Part shown: piece by piece, positions 46,264-61,309 of the stretch
Numbering within the stretch: position 1 is the stretch's first letter
How the letters are laid out: every line of letters starts with the position of its first letter
NCBI RefSeq assembly: GCF_024802625.1
Contig: NZ_CP103371.1
Span: forward strand, 3,100,001 to 3,164,000
DNA length: 64,000 bases
Origin: Massilia sp. H6
Lineage (GTDB): Bacteria; Pseudomonadota; Gammaproteobacteria; Burkholderiales; Burkholderiaceae_D
Direction of reading: 5' to 3'
The notes under the pieces: generated by a model
What the model saw: the letters and a program-made list of their open reading frames with translations, nothing else
Databases searched by the model: none
Told to the model about the DNA's origin: nothing
Made by a program: the position numbers and the translations under genes

Positions 46264-48756
46264 ATGGATACAGTTTCAACAGGCCAGTGCGAGACCGAGC
46301 GTCTTGCCGTGCTCGATGCGTATGGCATCCTCGATACGCCACCAGAGAAGGCCTTCGATGACGTTGTACTGCTGCTCAGCCAACTGCTCAATGCGCCGAT
46401 TGCCGCTGTCAACATGCTGGCGCAGACGCGGCAGTGGTTCAAGGCCGAGGTCGGCCTGAACACGCGGGAGATGCCGCTCGACAATTCCATCTGTAAATTT
46501 ACCTTGCTCGAGAACGAGCTGATGGTCGTGCCCGATGCCCGCCAGGATAGCCGCTTCAGCTGCAATCCGCTGGTCACCGGCGAGCCTGGCCTGCGCTTTT
46601 ACGCGGGCGAATTGCTCAAGGCCGAAGACGGTACACCGCTTGGCACCTTGTGCGTCCTCGACACCACGCCGCGTCCCCAGGGCTTAACGGCGCACGAGCG
46701 GTTCATCCTCAAGACCCTGGCCCAGCAAGTGATGAGCCAGATCGAATTGCGCAAGGCCTTGCGCGAACAGCGCGAACTGCTGGAGCGGCAGCGTGCGATC
46801 CAGGCGGAGCTGGAACTGGAACGCGACCAGAGCCAGCGTTTGCTGCACGGCATGGACGAGGCTTTCGTTTTCGTCGACCGCGATTTCCGGGTACAGCAAA
46901 TCAATGCCGGCGGCCTGAAGTTCGAAACCCGCGGCGCCGCCGACATCGTCGGACTGTCGCTCTGGGAGGCCTGGCCTGGCCTGGAAGACCTGTCCATGGC
47001 GCGGCAATACCGGCATGCCATGCAAGAGCACGTACCGGTGAACTTCGAAGAAAAATATGTGTTCCCGGATGGTCGCAACTACTGGATCGAGATCCGCGCC
47101 TTTCCAACCGGCGACGGGCTGGCTATTTTCTACCGCGACATTACCGAACGCAAGCAGGCCGAAGACGCGCTGCGCGCAAGCCGGCAGCATGCACTGGAGA
47201 TCGCGCGCCAGGCCGAGAACGAGCGGCGGCGCCTCGATGCGCTGCTGCAAGCCGTGCCGGTCGGGATCATCGTGGCCGATGCGGGCGGTGCCGTCATCCA
47301 GGTCAACGCCGAAAACCGCAAGATCTGGGGCAACCACCCGATCTCTGACAGCATCGACGCCTATCGTGAATGGAAGGGCTGGTGGGCCGATGGCTCCGAC
47401 CGGCATGGACAGCCGCTCACGCAGGACGACTGGGCCATGAGCCGCGCGCTGGCTGGCGAAGCGGCGCCACGCCAGATCATCGAGACGCAATCCTTTGACG
47501 ACCCCAGGCAGCGGCGCATCCTGCTCAATTCGGGCGCGCCGATCCGCAACGACGCCGGGGCGATCATCGGGGCCGTGGTGGCGCAAATGGACATCACCGA
47601 CCGCATCCGCGCAGAAGAAAACTTGCGCCAGGCCGACCAGAAGAAGGACGAATTCCTGGCGATGCTGGCCCACGAGCTGCGCAACCCGCTGGCACCGATC
47701 TCGGCCGCCGCCGCGATCCTGTCCATGCGCCCGGGCGACGAGCCCACCGTGGTACGCACCAGCGCCATCATTGGACGGCAGGCGAAACACATGAGCAGCC
47801 TGATCGACGACCTGCTGGACGTGTCGCGCGTCACCCGGGGCAAGGTCGAGCTCGACAACGTCGCGCTCGACCTGCGCGACGTGATCGCCGATGCGATCGA
47901 GCAGGTACGGCCATTGATCGAGAAGCATGCGCACCGGCTCGTGCTGCGCCTGCCGCCAGCGCCGTCGACCGTCCTGGGCGACCGCAAGCGGTTGGTGCAG
48001 GTCATGACCAACCTGTTGAGCAATGCAGCCAAATACACGCCCGACGGCGGCAACATCGAGGTCCTGCTCGAATCGGGCCGGGACACCCTCGGCATCCGGG
48101 TCAGCGACGACGGCATCGGCATGACGCCGGAACTCACCGCCAGCGCCTTCGACCTGTTTTCGCAGGGCACGCGTGGACTCGACCGCAGCCAGGGCGGCCT
48201 CGGCATCGGCCTGGCACTGGTGCGCAGCCTGTTGCAGCTGCACGGTGGACAGGTAGCGGTGCACAGCATGGGGCCCAGCATGGGCAGCACCTTCGACATC
48301 ACCCTGCCCCGCCTGGCCAGCCCGGCCCCGGAGCTGGCGCCGGAGGGCGGCCCGCTGGCAGCGCCAGAGCAGCCTGACCGGCTGCGCATCGCGCTGGTGG
48401 ACGACAACGACGACGCTGCCATGATGCTGTCCATGTACCTGCAATCGTGCGGACACCAGGTCTCGGTGTATGCCTGCGCCGAGCACGCACTGGCCGGGCT
48501 GCCGGCCTACCAGCCGGATGTCTGCCTGCTCGACATCGGCCTGCCCGGCATGAACGGTTTCGAACTGGCCCACGCCCTGCGCGCCGACCCCGCCACGGCC
48601 GGCGCCATGCTCGTCGCGATCACCGGCTATGCCCAGGAACGCGACCGGCAAGACGCGGCAGCGGCCGGCTTCGACGACCTGTTCGCCAAGCCGGTCGACC
48701 TGGCCCTGCTGGCCGACGCACTGGCCCGGGCTGCGCGCCGGGCCGCACTGACATAA
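46264..48756 (+). CDS. Hybrid sensor kinase (GAF-PAS-PAS-HisKA-HATPase-REC)
   Basis: The 830-residue protein has no transmembrane segments. Order: GAF (about 12-160), PAS (about 190-297), PAS (about 325-448), HisKA with His470 (LAHELRNPLAPIS), HATPase (NLLSNAAKYTPDGG, QGGLGIGLALVRSLL) and REC with Asp757 (CLLDIGLPG). It is a cytoplasmic, likely phosphorelay kinase. The target regulator is not encoded next to it. No ribosome binding site precedes the ATG at 46264. Confidence 0.93.
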   Translation: MDTVSTGQCETERLAVLDAYGILDTPPEKAFDDVVLLLSQLLNAPIAAVNMLAQTRQWFKAEVGLNTREMPLDNSICKFTLLENELMVVPDARQDSRFSCNPLVTGEPGLRFYAGELLKAEDGTPLGTLCVLDTTPRPQGLTAHERFILKTLAQQVMSQIELRKALREQRELLERQRAIQAELELERDQSQRLLHGMDEAFVFVDRDFRVQQINAGGLKFETRGAADIVGLSLWEAWPGLEDLSMARQYRHAMQEHVPVNFEEKYVFPDGRNYWIEIRAFPTGDGLAIFYRDITERKQAEDALRASRQHALEIARQAENERRRLDALLQAVPVGIIVADAGGAVIQVNAENRKIWGNHPISDSIDAYREWKGWWADGSDRHGQPLTQDDWAMSRALAGEAAPRQIIETQSFDDPRQRRILLNSGAPIRNDAGAIIGAVVAQMDITDRIRAEENLRQADQKKDEFLAMLAHELRNPLAPISAAAAILSMRPGDEPTVVRTSAIIGRQAKHMSSLIDDLLDVSRVTRGKVELDNVALDLRDVIADAIEQVRPLIEKHAHRLVLRLPPAPSTVLGDRKRLVQVMTNLLSNAAKYTPDGGNIEVLLESGRDTLGIRVSDDGIGMTPELTASAFDLFSQGTRGLDRSQGGLGIGLALVRSLLQLHGGQVAVHSMGPSMGSTFDITLPRLASPAPELAPEGGPLAAPEQPDRLRIALVDDNDDAAMMLSMYLQSCGHQVSVYACAEHALAGLPAYQPDVCLLDIGLPGMNGFELAHALRADPATAGAMLVAITGYAQERDRQDAAAAGFDDLFAKPVDLALLADALARAARRAALT

Positions 48757-48780
48757 AAAAAGCGGACCAAAGTCCGCTTT
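48755..48780. terminator. Bidirectional terminator between hybrid kinase and gltA
   Basis: AAAGCGGAC (48759-48767) pairs with GTCCGCTTT (48772-48780) around CAAA. The A-run at 48755-48761 gives a seven-base U tail to the gltA transcript. The plus direction has only three T's. Confidence 0.85.
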
Positions 48781-48803
48781 CCTGACAACCCGGCATTAAT
48801 CGA

Positions 48804-50105
<1,302 letters not shown>

Positions 50106-50170
50106 GGCACTTCCTTCTTTGGGAGCGGATCTAAAAACAATAAACGAAAACGGGGCCGGCCCGGGCTGGA

Positions 50171-50437
50171 CTAGGCTTGCCGCAGGCGCGACAGCAAGGC
50201 GCGCACATGCGGCAGGTCGATGTCGCCCTCGGGCTCGGTGCGCGCCAGGATCAGGTCGAGCAGCGGATTGTCCGCCAGGTCCAGCAGGCGGGTCAGCGCA
50301 TCGACGTCCTCGTCGCTCAGTTCGGCTTCGTGCGCGTCGAGAAAGCGCGTGAGGATCAAATCGTTCTCGAGCAAGCCGCGACGCGAGCGCCAGCGCAGGC
50401 GGGCACGGTTGGCAGGATCGGATTGATGCGTTTTCAC
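50171..50437 (-). CDS. sdhE: SdhE, FAD assembly factor for succinate dehydrogenase
   Basis: The 88-residue protein of the YgfY/Sdh5 family has the key [11 protein letters not shown] motif (RGxxE). It helps insert FAD covalently into SdhA. It begins with GTG (50435-50437); no ATG precedes the motif. It lies between sdhB and gltA, the usual place in Burkholderiales. Confidence 0.92.
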   Translation of the reverse strand: MKTHQSDPANRARLRWRSRRGLLENDLILTRFLDAHEAELSDEDVDALTRLLDLADNPLLDLILARTEPEGDIDLPHVRALLSRLRQA

Positions 50438-50532
50438 AGGGCAGTCCGTTGTTGGGTCAACATCATACTCCGTAGGCCGGGTTTCGGCAGTACGGTACTT
50501 TTACTGTATTGGCGGCAGCATCACGGCGCATC

Positions 50533-50563
50533 AAGGCGTGGGCAGCTGGGCTGTCCACGCCTT
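50533..50563. other. Strong hairpin between sdhB and sdhE
   Basis: AAGGCGTGG and CAG (50533-50545) pair with CTG and CCACGCCTT (50551-50563), 13 pairs with one G-U. It sits in a 180-base gap inside the sdh-gltA string with no T-run. It could mark an mRNA processing or stabilising site between sdhB and sdhE-gltA. Confidence 0.5.
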
Positions 50564-50617
50564 CAACGCACCTGCGCCCACCGAAACGCGGACCTGGCCG
50601 CGCTTCGGGCGCCCAGC

Positions 50618-51328
50618 TCAAATCGCCCGGCGAACCAGCAATTCCTTGATCTTGCCGATTGCCTTGTTCGGATTCAGGCCCTTCGGGCACACGTCCGTGC
50701 AATTCATGATCGAATGGCAGCGGAACAGGCGGTACGGGTCTTCCAGGTTGTCCAGGCGCTCGTTGGTGGCTTCGTCGCGCGAATCGGCAATGAAGCGGTA
50801 GGCCTGCAGCAGGCCGGCCGGACCGACGAACTTGTCCGGATTCCACCAGAACGACGGGCACGAAGTCGAGCAGCAGGCGCACAAGATGCACTCGTACAGG
50901 CCGTCGAGCTCTTCGCGCTCTTCCGGCGACTGCAGGCGTTCCTTCTCCGGGCGGATCGAGTCGTTGATCAGGAACGGCTTGATCGAGTTGTACTGCTTGA
51001 AGAAGTTGGTCATGTCGACGATCAGGTCGCGGATGACCGGCAGGCCAGGCAGCGGGCGCAACACGATCGGCTGGGTCAGCTCGTTCAGGTTGGTGGTGCA
51101 GGCCAGGCCGTTCTTGCCGTTGATGTTCATTGCGTCGGAGCCGCACACGCCTTCGCGGCACGAACGGCGCAGCGCGAGCGAGTCGTCGACGTCGGACTTG
51201 ATGCGCTGGAGCGCGTCGAGCAGCATCTTGTCGGTGTCTTGCAGCTCGACGGTGACGTCTTGCATGTAAGGCTTCGCATCCTTGTCAGGATCGTAGCGGT
51301 AGATCTTCAGTTGGACAGTGCGTGCCAT
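50618..51328 (-). CDS. sdhB: Succinate dehydrogenase iron-sulfur subunit
   Basis: The 236-residue protein has the 2Fe-2S ligands in [12 protein letters not shown] and the 4Fe-4S/3Fe-4S ligands in [35 protein letters not shown]. It passes electrons from FAD to ubiquinone. It lies 48 bases after sdhA. Confidence 0.97.
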   Translation of the reverse strand: MARTVQLKIYRYDPDKDAKPYMQDVTVELQDTDKMLLDALQRIKSDVDDSLALRRSCREGVCGSDAMNINGKNGLACTTNLNELTQPIVLRPLPGLPVIRDLIVDMTNFFKQYNSIKPFLINDSIRPEKERLQSPEEREELDGLYECILCACCSTSCPSFWWNPDKFVGPAGLLQAYRFIADSRDEATNERLDNLEDPYRLFRCHSIMNCTDVCPKGLNPNKAIGKIKELLVRRAI

Positions 51329-51376
51329 GTTGTTTTACCTGTTCATTCAGGCCGGGAAAGTCCCGGCCCTGGAATA

Positions 51377-53155
<1,779 letters not shown>

Positions 53156-53157
53156 GA

Positions 53158-53526
53158 TTACACGCTCCAGAGAATTTGCACAGTCCACGCAGCACAGGCG
53201 AGCAGGAAGAAGATGGTCAACAGTTGCAGCAGCAGGCGCAGGCCGGCCGACTTGACGTAGTCCATCCAGATGTCGCGAATGCCGACCCAGGCGTGGTAGA
53301 ACAGGCCGAGGAAGGTCACCAGCGAGAACAGCTTGAACCACTGTTTCGCGAACAGTCCGGCCCAGCCTTCATAGCTGAAGTCCTGCGCAGTCAAAAACGA
53401 GACCAGCAGCACGATGGTGTAGACGGCCATGACGATGGCGGTGACGCGCTGCGCCAGCCAGTCCTTGACACCGTAGTGGGCGCCGACGACGAGGCGGCGC
53501 GGTCCGATATTATTCTTGGTTGCCAT
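53158..53526 (-). CDS. sdhD: Succinate dehydrogenase membrane anchor subunit
   Basis: The 122-residue protein has three transmembrane helices (about 28-48, 60-82, 95-117) and the haem/quinone region around [15 protein letters not shown]. The start is [15 protein letters not shown]. It lies between sdhC (2 bases) and sdhA. Confidence 0.94.
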   Translation of the reverse strand: MATKNNIGPRRLVVGAHYGVKDWLAQRVTAIVMAVYTIVLLVSFLTAQDFSYEGWAGLFAKQWFKLFSLVTFLGLFYHAWVGIRDIWMDYVKSAGLRLLLQLLTIFFLLACAAWTVQILWSV

Positions 53527-53528
53527 GA

Positions 53529-53954
53529 TTAAAACACTCCGAACATTTTCAGGCCGACCAGGGCGGTCAGCACCAGGCCGATGACCAGCACCCAGCGCGC
53601 GGTCTTCTGGGCAGCGTCCTTGTCCAGGGCAAAGTGGTTGTCCATGAACAGGTGGCGAACGCCGGCGGTGAAGTGGTGCAGGTAAGCCCACGCCAGGCCA
53701 AGCAGGATGATCTTGACGAACACGTTATCGACGATGCCCGCGAAGTGGGCAAACGAGATCTCGGAACGCAGGCTTTCTTGCAGCAGGTACAGCAGGAACG
53801 GCAGCATCAGGAACAATGCGGCGCCGCTGACACGGTGCAGGATCGACACGATGGCCGACGGTGGCATGCGATATTTGGTTGTAATATCCCCAATACCAAT
53901 ATTGCGGAACTCCGGCCGCCCTTTTTTTGCAGCTTCTCTCACGGCTTCGGACAT
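53529..53954 (-). CDS. sdhC: Succinate dehydrogenase cytochrome b556 subunit
   Basis: The 141-residue protein has three transmembrane helices and the family segments SILHRVSGAALFLMLP (quinone-site Ser/Arg) and HHFTAGVRHLFMD (haem-ligand His). It is first in the sdhCDAB operon. The 215 bases upstream are free of genes and should hold the sdh promoter. Confidence 0.95.
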   Translation of the reverse strand: MSEAVREAAKKGRPEFRNIGIGDITTKYRMPPSAIVSILHRVSGAALFLMLPFLLYLLQESLRSEISFAHFAGIVDNVFVKIILLGLAWAYLHHFTAGVRHLFMDNHFALDKDAAQKTARWVLVIGLVLTALVGLKMFGVF

Positions 53955-54169
53955 GGTACACCTCCCTTATGACAACAATTTTTAATTAACCCTGCATTTT
54001 CGCCGATTTTGTGACCGGGCACCAAGCATCGGCGAAGAATACCGGTACAGCAGTGTGGCGAAACGGGTCAGTCCAACGCTTACTCAAAACCAACTATTTT
54101 AATCGCTCAACGCGATTGCTGCTACGGCGCGACCTGGATGGCGCCGCGCGGCACCACGTTGCGCGTGCT

Positions 54170-54937
54170 TCACGACAATTCATTCTGGTAATGGTGATGC
54201 GCCGTCGAATACATGCCCCTGCGCAGCTCCACCGCCTTGTCGCCATAGGTAAACGAGACCCGCTCGGCGCACAGCAGCGGCGTACCCTCGGCTACCGCCA
54301 GGTGCGCGCTGGTGGCGGCGTCGGCGGCTACCGCGCGGATCCGCTCGGTGGCGCGGATCATGCGCGTGCCGAATTCCGATTCAAACAATCCGTACATCGG
54401 GCCCTTGTATTCGACCAGGCGCTCGGCCGTCAGGCCCTTGAACAGCTGGCCCGGCAGCCACAATTCCTCGAGAATGGTCGGCTGGCCGTCGAAGGATTGC
54501 ACCCGCTTGATGTATACCACTGCGTCGCCCGGCTCGAGTTCGAGCAGGCGCGCGACCTCGGCCGGGGCGCGGATGCGCCTGACCTCGAGCACGCGATTGT
54601 CGGGGTGGTGCGGGATGCCCTCGTCGGGCATCAGGCGCAAGAAGCGGAAATGGGCGCGCTCCTCGGCATGGGTGGCAACAAACGTGCCCTTGCCCTGGCG
54701 CCGCACCACCAGGTGCTCGGCGGCCAGCTCATCGATGGCCTTGCGCACCGTGCCCTGGCTCACCTTGAAGCGTCCCGCCAGTTCGACCTCGCTCGGCATC
54801 AGTTGGCCCGGCTTCCACTCACCCGATTGCAGGCTCTGGGTAATCAATGCCTTGATTTGCTGGTACAGCGGACGGAACGACGGTGCAGCGCTGGCGCCTG
54901 GCGCGTCGCCGGCCAGCTTGGTCGGGAGGGGGTTCAT
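54170..54937 (-). CDS. GntR/HutC-type transcription regulator
   Basis: The 255-residue protein has an N-terminal winged helix (about 22-85, PLYQQIKALITQSLQSGEW, PSEVELAGRFKVSQGTVRKAIDELAAEHLVVRRQGKGTFV) and a UTRA effector-binding domain (about 95-250). Start MNPLPTK is preferred; an ATG six codons upstream is possible. It is divergent from mdh, and a palindrome between them looks like its operator, so it probably controls mdh and itself. The effector is unknown. Confidence 0.88.
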   Translation of the reverse strand: MNPLPTKLAGDAPGASAAPSFRPLYQQIKALITQSLQSGEWKPGQLMPSEVELAGRFKVSQGTVRKAIDELAAEHLVVRRQGKGTFVATHAEERAHFRFLRLMPDEGIPHHPDNRVLEVRRIRAPAEVARLLELEPGDAVVYIKRVQSFDGQPTILEELWLPGQLFKGLTAERLVEYKGPMYGLFESEFGTRMIRATERIRAVAADAATSAHLAVAEGTPLLCAERVSFTYGDKAVELRRGMYSTAHHHYQNELS

Positions 54938-54991
54938 AGACCGCGATTTCACCATAAACGGGCACGTACGTCCAGTGCATAGCGGCTCAAA

Positions 54992-55015
54992 CATGTGTCT
55001 TATATAAGACATATG
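54992..55015. promoter_or_regulatory. Palindromic operator between the GntR gene and mdh
   Basis: TGTCTTATATAAGACA (54996-55011) is a perfect 16-base palindrome, and CAT/ATG extends it to 24 bases with one mismatched pair. Its size and T/A-rich centre fit a GntR-family site. It lies just upstream of the mdh -35 element at 55023. Confidence 0.75.
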
Positions 55016-55022
55016 ATATGAA

Positions 55023-55052
55023 TTGACAGATGGAATAGCAGAGGAATACACT
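55023..55052 (+). promoter_or_regulatory. mdh promoter P1
   Basis: -35 TTGACA (55023-55028), 18-base spacer, -10 TACACT (55047-55052). It begins seven bases downstream of the extended operator. The leader would be about 175 bases. Confidence 0.5.
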
Positions 55053-55117
55053 CGCGGTCTGCTGGACCTCCGTGCGCCCATGCTGTGTGCCCGATCAGGC
55101 GCGCGCGCGGTATCCGT

Positions 55118-55144
55118 TTGACAGGGTGCCTCTTTTGGTATCAT
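55118..55144 (+). promoter_or_regulatory. mdh promoter P2 (candidate)
   Basis: -35 TTGACA (55118-55123) and -10 TATCAT (55139-55144) with a short 15-base spacer. It would start transcription about 85 bases before the mdh ATG, outside the operator. Confidence 0.4.
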
Positions 55145-55234
55145 TGCTGTTTTCCCCGGCCGCTGCCGCGGGAACACGCATCTGCTCGATCCGTTTTGCT
55201 CGATCCGTTTTCTTTCCCACTTTGGAGATTCTTC

Positions 55235-56224
55235 ATGGCTAAAACCCCAATGCGCGTCGCCGTCACCGGCGCGGCCGGCCAGATTGGCTATTCCCTGCTG
55301 TTCCGCATCGCCAATGGCGACATGCTCGGCAAGGACCAGCCGGTCATCCTTCAGCTGCTCGAGATCGACAACGAAAAAGCGCAGAAGGCGCTCAAGGGCG
55401 TCATGATGGAAATCGACGACTGCGCATTCCCGCTGCTGGCCGGCATGACCGCCCACGCCGATCCCATGACCGCCTTCAAGGATGCCGACTTCGCGCTGCT
55501 GGTCGGTGCCCGTCCACGCGGCCCTGGCATGGAACGCAAGGACCTGCTCGAAGCAAACGCCCAGATCTTCACCGTGCAGGGCAAGGCGCTCGACGCCGTC
55601 GCTTCGCGCAACGTCAAGGTGCTGGTGGTGGGCAACCCGGCCAACACCAATGCCTACATCGCCATGAAGTCGGCGCCTAACCTGCCAGCCAAGAACTTTA
55701 CCGCCATGCTGCGCCTGGACCACAACCGCGCGCTGTCCCAGATCGCTGGCAAGACCGGCAAGCCGGTCGCGTCGATCGAGAAGCTGGCCGTATGGGGCAA
55801 CCACTCGCCGACCATGTACGCCGACTACCGCTTCGCCACCATCGATGGCGCTTCGGTCAAGGACATGATCAACGACGATGCCTGGAACCGCGACACCTTC
55901 CTGCCGACCGTCGGCAAGCGCGGCGCCGCCATCATCGAAGCACGCGGCCTGTCGTCGGCGGCCTCGGCGGCCAACGCCGCCATCGACCACATGCACGACT
56001 GGCACCTCGGCACCGGCGGCAAATGGACCACCATGGGCATTCCATCGGATGGTTCGTACGGCATTCCCGAGCAGACCATGTTCGGCTTCCCGGTCACCGT
56101 CGAAAACGGCGAATACAAGATTGTCCAGGGCCTCGAGATCGACGAGTTCTCGCAAGAACGCATCAACCTCACCCTCAAGGAACTGCTTGAGGAACGTGAC
56201 GGCGTAGCGCACCTGCTGGCTTGA
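55235..56224 (+). CDS. mdh: Malate dehydrogenase (NAD-dependent)
   Basis: The 329-residue enzyme has the NAD-binding [18 protein letters not shown] (about 8-25), [20 protein letters not shown] and active-site His in [12 protein letters not shown]. It is of the cytosolic-type MDH found in Burkholderiales. GGAG lies upstream of the ATG. It is followed by a CitE-like gene. Confidence 0.97.
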   Translation: MAKTPMRVAVTGAAGQIGYSLLFRIANGDMLGKDQPVILQLLEIDNEKAQKALKGVMMEIDDCAFPLLAGMTAHADPMTAFKDADFALLVGARPRGPGMERKDLLEANAQIFTVQGKALDAVASRNVKVLVVGNPANTNAYIAMKSAPNLPAKNFTAMLRLDHNRALSQIAGKTGKPVASIEKLAVWGNHSPTMYADYRFATIDGASVKDMINDDAWNRDTFLPTVGKRGAAIIEARGLSSAASAANAAIDHMHDWHLGTGGKWTTMGIPSDGSYGIPEQTMFGFPVTVENGEYKIVQGLEIDEFSQERINLTLKELLEERDGVAHLLA

Positions 56225-56303
56225 CCACCGCGCGGCAGATGGAGCCTACCAAGCCTTCCGTTTGCCGCACACGCCGTGCCGCCACTCCCGGTGGCACGGC
56301 TGT

Positions 56304-56324
56304 TTCTGCTTCTGCTTCTGCTTC
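56304..56324 (+). repeat. TTCTGC hexamer repeat in the CitE-like leader
   Basis: Three perfect TTCTGC copies (56304-56321) and a half copy precede the ATG at 56338. No Shine-Dalgarno is visible in this pyrimidine-rich leader. Confidence 0.7.
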
Positions 56325-56337
56325 CAGCGACCTTTCT

Positions 56338-57324
56338 ATGCATCCTTCCGAGGTTTTATTCCAGGGCAAACGCCAGCCGCTCCTGCTTCCCGCCTGCGAC
56401 CACTACGCCGGTTCGGAAAAGCTGATGCGCAAATCGATGGCCCTGCAACAAGAGCTTGGCCCCCTGTTCGACATCACCTTCGACTGTGAAGACGGCGCCG
56501 CCGCCGGCAGCGAAGGCGAGCACGCCCTGATGGTAGCGGCGCTCGTCAACAGCGAAGACAACCGCTTCAACCGCATCGGTGCGCGTCTGCACGACACGGG
56601 CAGCCCGCACTTTGCCAACGACGTCGCCACCATCGTGGGCGGCGCCGGCGCGCGCCTGGCCTACGTGGTGCTACCAAAAGTCGAGAGCGCCGCCGAAGTG
56701 CTGCGCGCGATCGACCTGATCAACCAGCATGCCGCGGCCGCGGGCCGCTCCGATTTGCCGGTGCACGTGCTGGTCGAAACCCACGGCGCCCTGCGCGAAG
56801 CCTACGACATCGCCGCCCTGCCCCAGGTCGAATGCCTGTCGTTCGGCATCATGGACTTCGTGTCGAGCCACTACGGCGCGGTGCCGGCCAGCGCCATGCG
56901 CACCCCCGGCCAGTTCACGCATCCGCTGGTGGTGCGCGCCAAGCTCGAGATGGTCGCGGCCTGCCACGCACACGGCAAGGTGGCCTCGCACAACGTCACT
57001 ACCGATATCCGCGACAGCGCCACCGTCGCCAACGATGCCCAGCGCGCCGCCGCCGAATTCGGCTTCACCCGGATGTGGAGCATCCATCCGGACCAGGTCA
57101 AACCGATCGTCAAGGCGTTCACGCCGCGCCTGTCCGAAGTAAACGAGGCCACCAACGTGCTGCTCGAGGCTAGCAACGCAGGCTGGGGGCCGATCGCGCA
57201 ACATGGACGCTTGCACGACCGTGCGAGCTACCGATATTATTGGACCGTTCTACAGCGCGCAAAGCTGGCTGGCCTTGCGCTGCCGGAAGCGGCTGCCGCA
57301 ATCGTCAACCAAACGGATTCCTGA
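56338..57324 (+). CDS. HpcH/HpaI-CitE family lyase
   Basis: The 328-residue TIM-barrel protein has metal-binding [11 protein letters not shown] (about 43-53), [10 protein letters not shown] and [15 protein letters not shown]. It is a CitE-like beta subunit standing alone, so it more likely cleaves or hydrolyses a C4/C5 CoA ester such as malyl- or citramalyl-CoA than acts in citrate lyase. It is placed between mdh and the aconitase gene. The ATG used starts the conserved [13 protein letters not shown]. The frame extends upstream to a TTG overlapping mdh. Confidence 0.85.
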   Translation: MHPSEVLFQGKRQPLLLPACDHYAGSEKLMRKSMALQQELGPLFDITFDCEDGAAAGSEGEHALMVAALVNSEDNRFNRIGARLHDTGSPHFANDVATIVGGAGARLAYVVLPKVESAAEVLRAIDLINQHAAAAGRSDLPVHVLVETHGALREAYDIAALPQVECLSFGIMDFVSSHYGAVPASAMRTPGQFTHPLVVRAKLEMVAACHAHGKVASHNVTTDIRDSATVANDAQRAAAEFGFTRMWSIHPDQVKPIVKAFTPRLSEVNEATNVLLEASNAGWGPIAQHGRLHDRASYRYYWTVLQRAKLAGLALPEAAAAIVNQTDS

Positions 57325-57890
57325 TGGCCACCCCACTTCCCCCATTCCTCGCCGCCTGCGCGTTTGCGCTCGCCTCCATCGGCCTGTGCGCCAACGCCGC
57401 CGCCGCCGCGCCGGCCAAAGACGTGCCCAAGGCGGCCGCCAAGTCCGCGACCAAGGCCAAGGCCAAGGCGAAAACTGGCGCCAAGGCGTCCAAGGCTGCA
57501 GCCGCCGAAGCAACGGTACGCGCCGCCGCGCTCTACGACGCGGCCGAAGAAGCCGAGCCGGACGTCACCGATACCGTCACTACCGAATACGCCTGCGAGT
57601 TGAACAACAAGGTCACGATCTATACCAACGAGACCGACCCTGCCAACATCGCGCTGCGCTGGAAAAAGCGCGTGCACCGCCTGGCGCGCGTGGGCACCAC
57701 CACCGGCGCCCAGCGCTTCGAGAACGCCTACTGGGGCCTGATCTGGATCGGCATCCCCAGCAAGGGGCTGTTGCTGGACTCGCGCCTGAACCGCCAGCTG
57801 GCCAACGAATGCAAGAACGCCAAGCAGGCCGAACCGCTTGAACCGATTGAACCGGTGACGGCCGCGTTGCCTGAAGAAAAGAAAAGCTGA
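57324..57890 (+). CDS. Exported Lys/Ala-rich protein
   Basis: The 188-residue protein has a signal peptide (about 1-30), a Lys/Ala-rich linker (about 33-68, repeats of AKAK and KAAA) and a conserved-looking C-terminal domain (about 90-170, YACELNNKVTIYTNETDP...WGLIWIGIPSKGLLLDSRLNRQLANEC) with two cysteines. Family unknown to me. Its ATG overlaps the TGA of the preceding gene. Confidence 0.72.
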   Translation: MATPLPPFLAACAFALASIGLCANAAAAAPAKDVPKAAAKSATKAKAKAKTGAKASKAAAAEATVRAAALYDAAEEAEPDVTDTVTTEYACELNNKVTIYTNETDPANIALRWKKRVHRLARVGTTTGAQRFENAYWGLIWIGIPSKGLLLDSRLNRQLANECKNAKQAEPLEPIEPVTAALPEEKKS

Positions 57891-57963
57891 TCTGCGGCGC
57901 CCGCCCCCGATCCCTGGTTGCAACAACGGGTTTGAATAACAATATCCCACTGAAGGAGAGCAT

Positions 57964-60672
<2,709 letters not shown>

Positions 60673-60710
60673 CGGCGAGCGCCCGCTCACGCGGGCTGTT
60701 TGCATAATGA

Positions 60711-60745
60711 AAAGGCCGGTCCCTGCGCGGGGTCCGGCTTTTTTT
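60711..60745 (+). terminator. Intrinsic terminator after acnA
   Basis: GCCGG (60715-60719) and CCC (60721-60723) pair with GGG (60730-60732) and CCGGC (60734-60738), then a run of seven T's (60739-60745). Confidence 0.88.
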
Positions 60746-60764
60746 ACGTCTTCACGTTGATACA

Positions 60765-60776
60765 GGACACGTGTCC
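60765..60776. promoter_or_regulatory. Palindrome GGACACGTGTCC upstream of the BLUF gene
   Basis: A perfect 12-base palindrome with a CACGTG core, about 32 bases before the -35 element of the BLUF promoter. It is a possible activator or repressor site. Confidence 0.4.
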
Positions 60777-60807
60777 CGATTCTGTACTGGTGATCCCATC
60801 TGTTTCT

Positions 60808-60836
60808 TTGAGGAAATTGATGATTCCTGATATAAA
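60808..60836 (+). promoter_or_regulatory. Promoter of the BLUF gene
   Basis: -35 TTGAGG (60808-60813), 17-base spacer, -10 TATAAA (60831-60836). The start would be near 60843, giving a 53-base leader before the ATG at 60896. Confidence 0.65.
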
Positions 60837-60895
60837 TGCTGTCTTCGATGTGTTGGTCGTTATTGAGCGCAGTATTCACCCAGGAGCAATTGCAT

Positions 60896-61309
60896 ATGTC
60901 TATTAATCAACTCGTGTATGTCAGCCAAGCCACGCGCAAGATGTCGCCCGACGACCTGCGCGCCATCCATGCCACGGCGCGCACGAACAACGAACGGATC
61001 GACGTCACCGGCAGCCTGTTCTACAACGGCGGGTGGTTCCTGCAGGTGCTCGAAGGGCCGGCTGCTACGCTGGCGAGCCTGTACAAGAAAATCGAACTCG
61101 ATCCCCGCCACAAGAACTCGCGCGTCTTGTACAACGAGCCGGCGAGCTTCCGTACTTTTCCGCGCTGGAACATGAACATGACAAACCTGGACGATCGCCA
61201 GGCGGACAAGTACGAAGAATTGCTCGAAGTGATCGATGCTGCACGAACCAACCGCAAGATCGGCATGGCTTCTCCTGCGGTGACGCTGCTGAAAATCTTC
61301 AAGGGCTAG
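60896..61309 (+). CDS. BLUF-domain blue-light sensor
   Basis: The 137-residue single-domain BLUF protein binds FAD. Tyr8 (LVYVS), Asn31/32 (TNNERIDVTG) and Gln50 (FLQVLEG) fit the light-sensing triad, with MNMTNL in place of the C-terminal Trp/Met strand. There is no output domain, so it signals through a partner. AGGAG fixes the start. No PixE- or BlrB-like partner lies nearby. Confidence 0.92.
   Translation: MSINQLVYVSQATRKMSPDDLRAIHATARTNNERIDVTGSLFYNGGWFLQVLEGPAATLASLYKKIELDPRHKNSRVLYNEPASFRTFPRWNMNMTNLDDRQADKYEELLEVIDAARTNRKIGMASPAVTLLKIFKG

Noticed and set aside
54938-56212. Long N-terminal extension of the GntR gene across mdh
   Set aside because: It would be antisense to mdh. The winged helix begins only after 54937.
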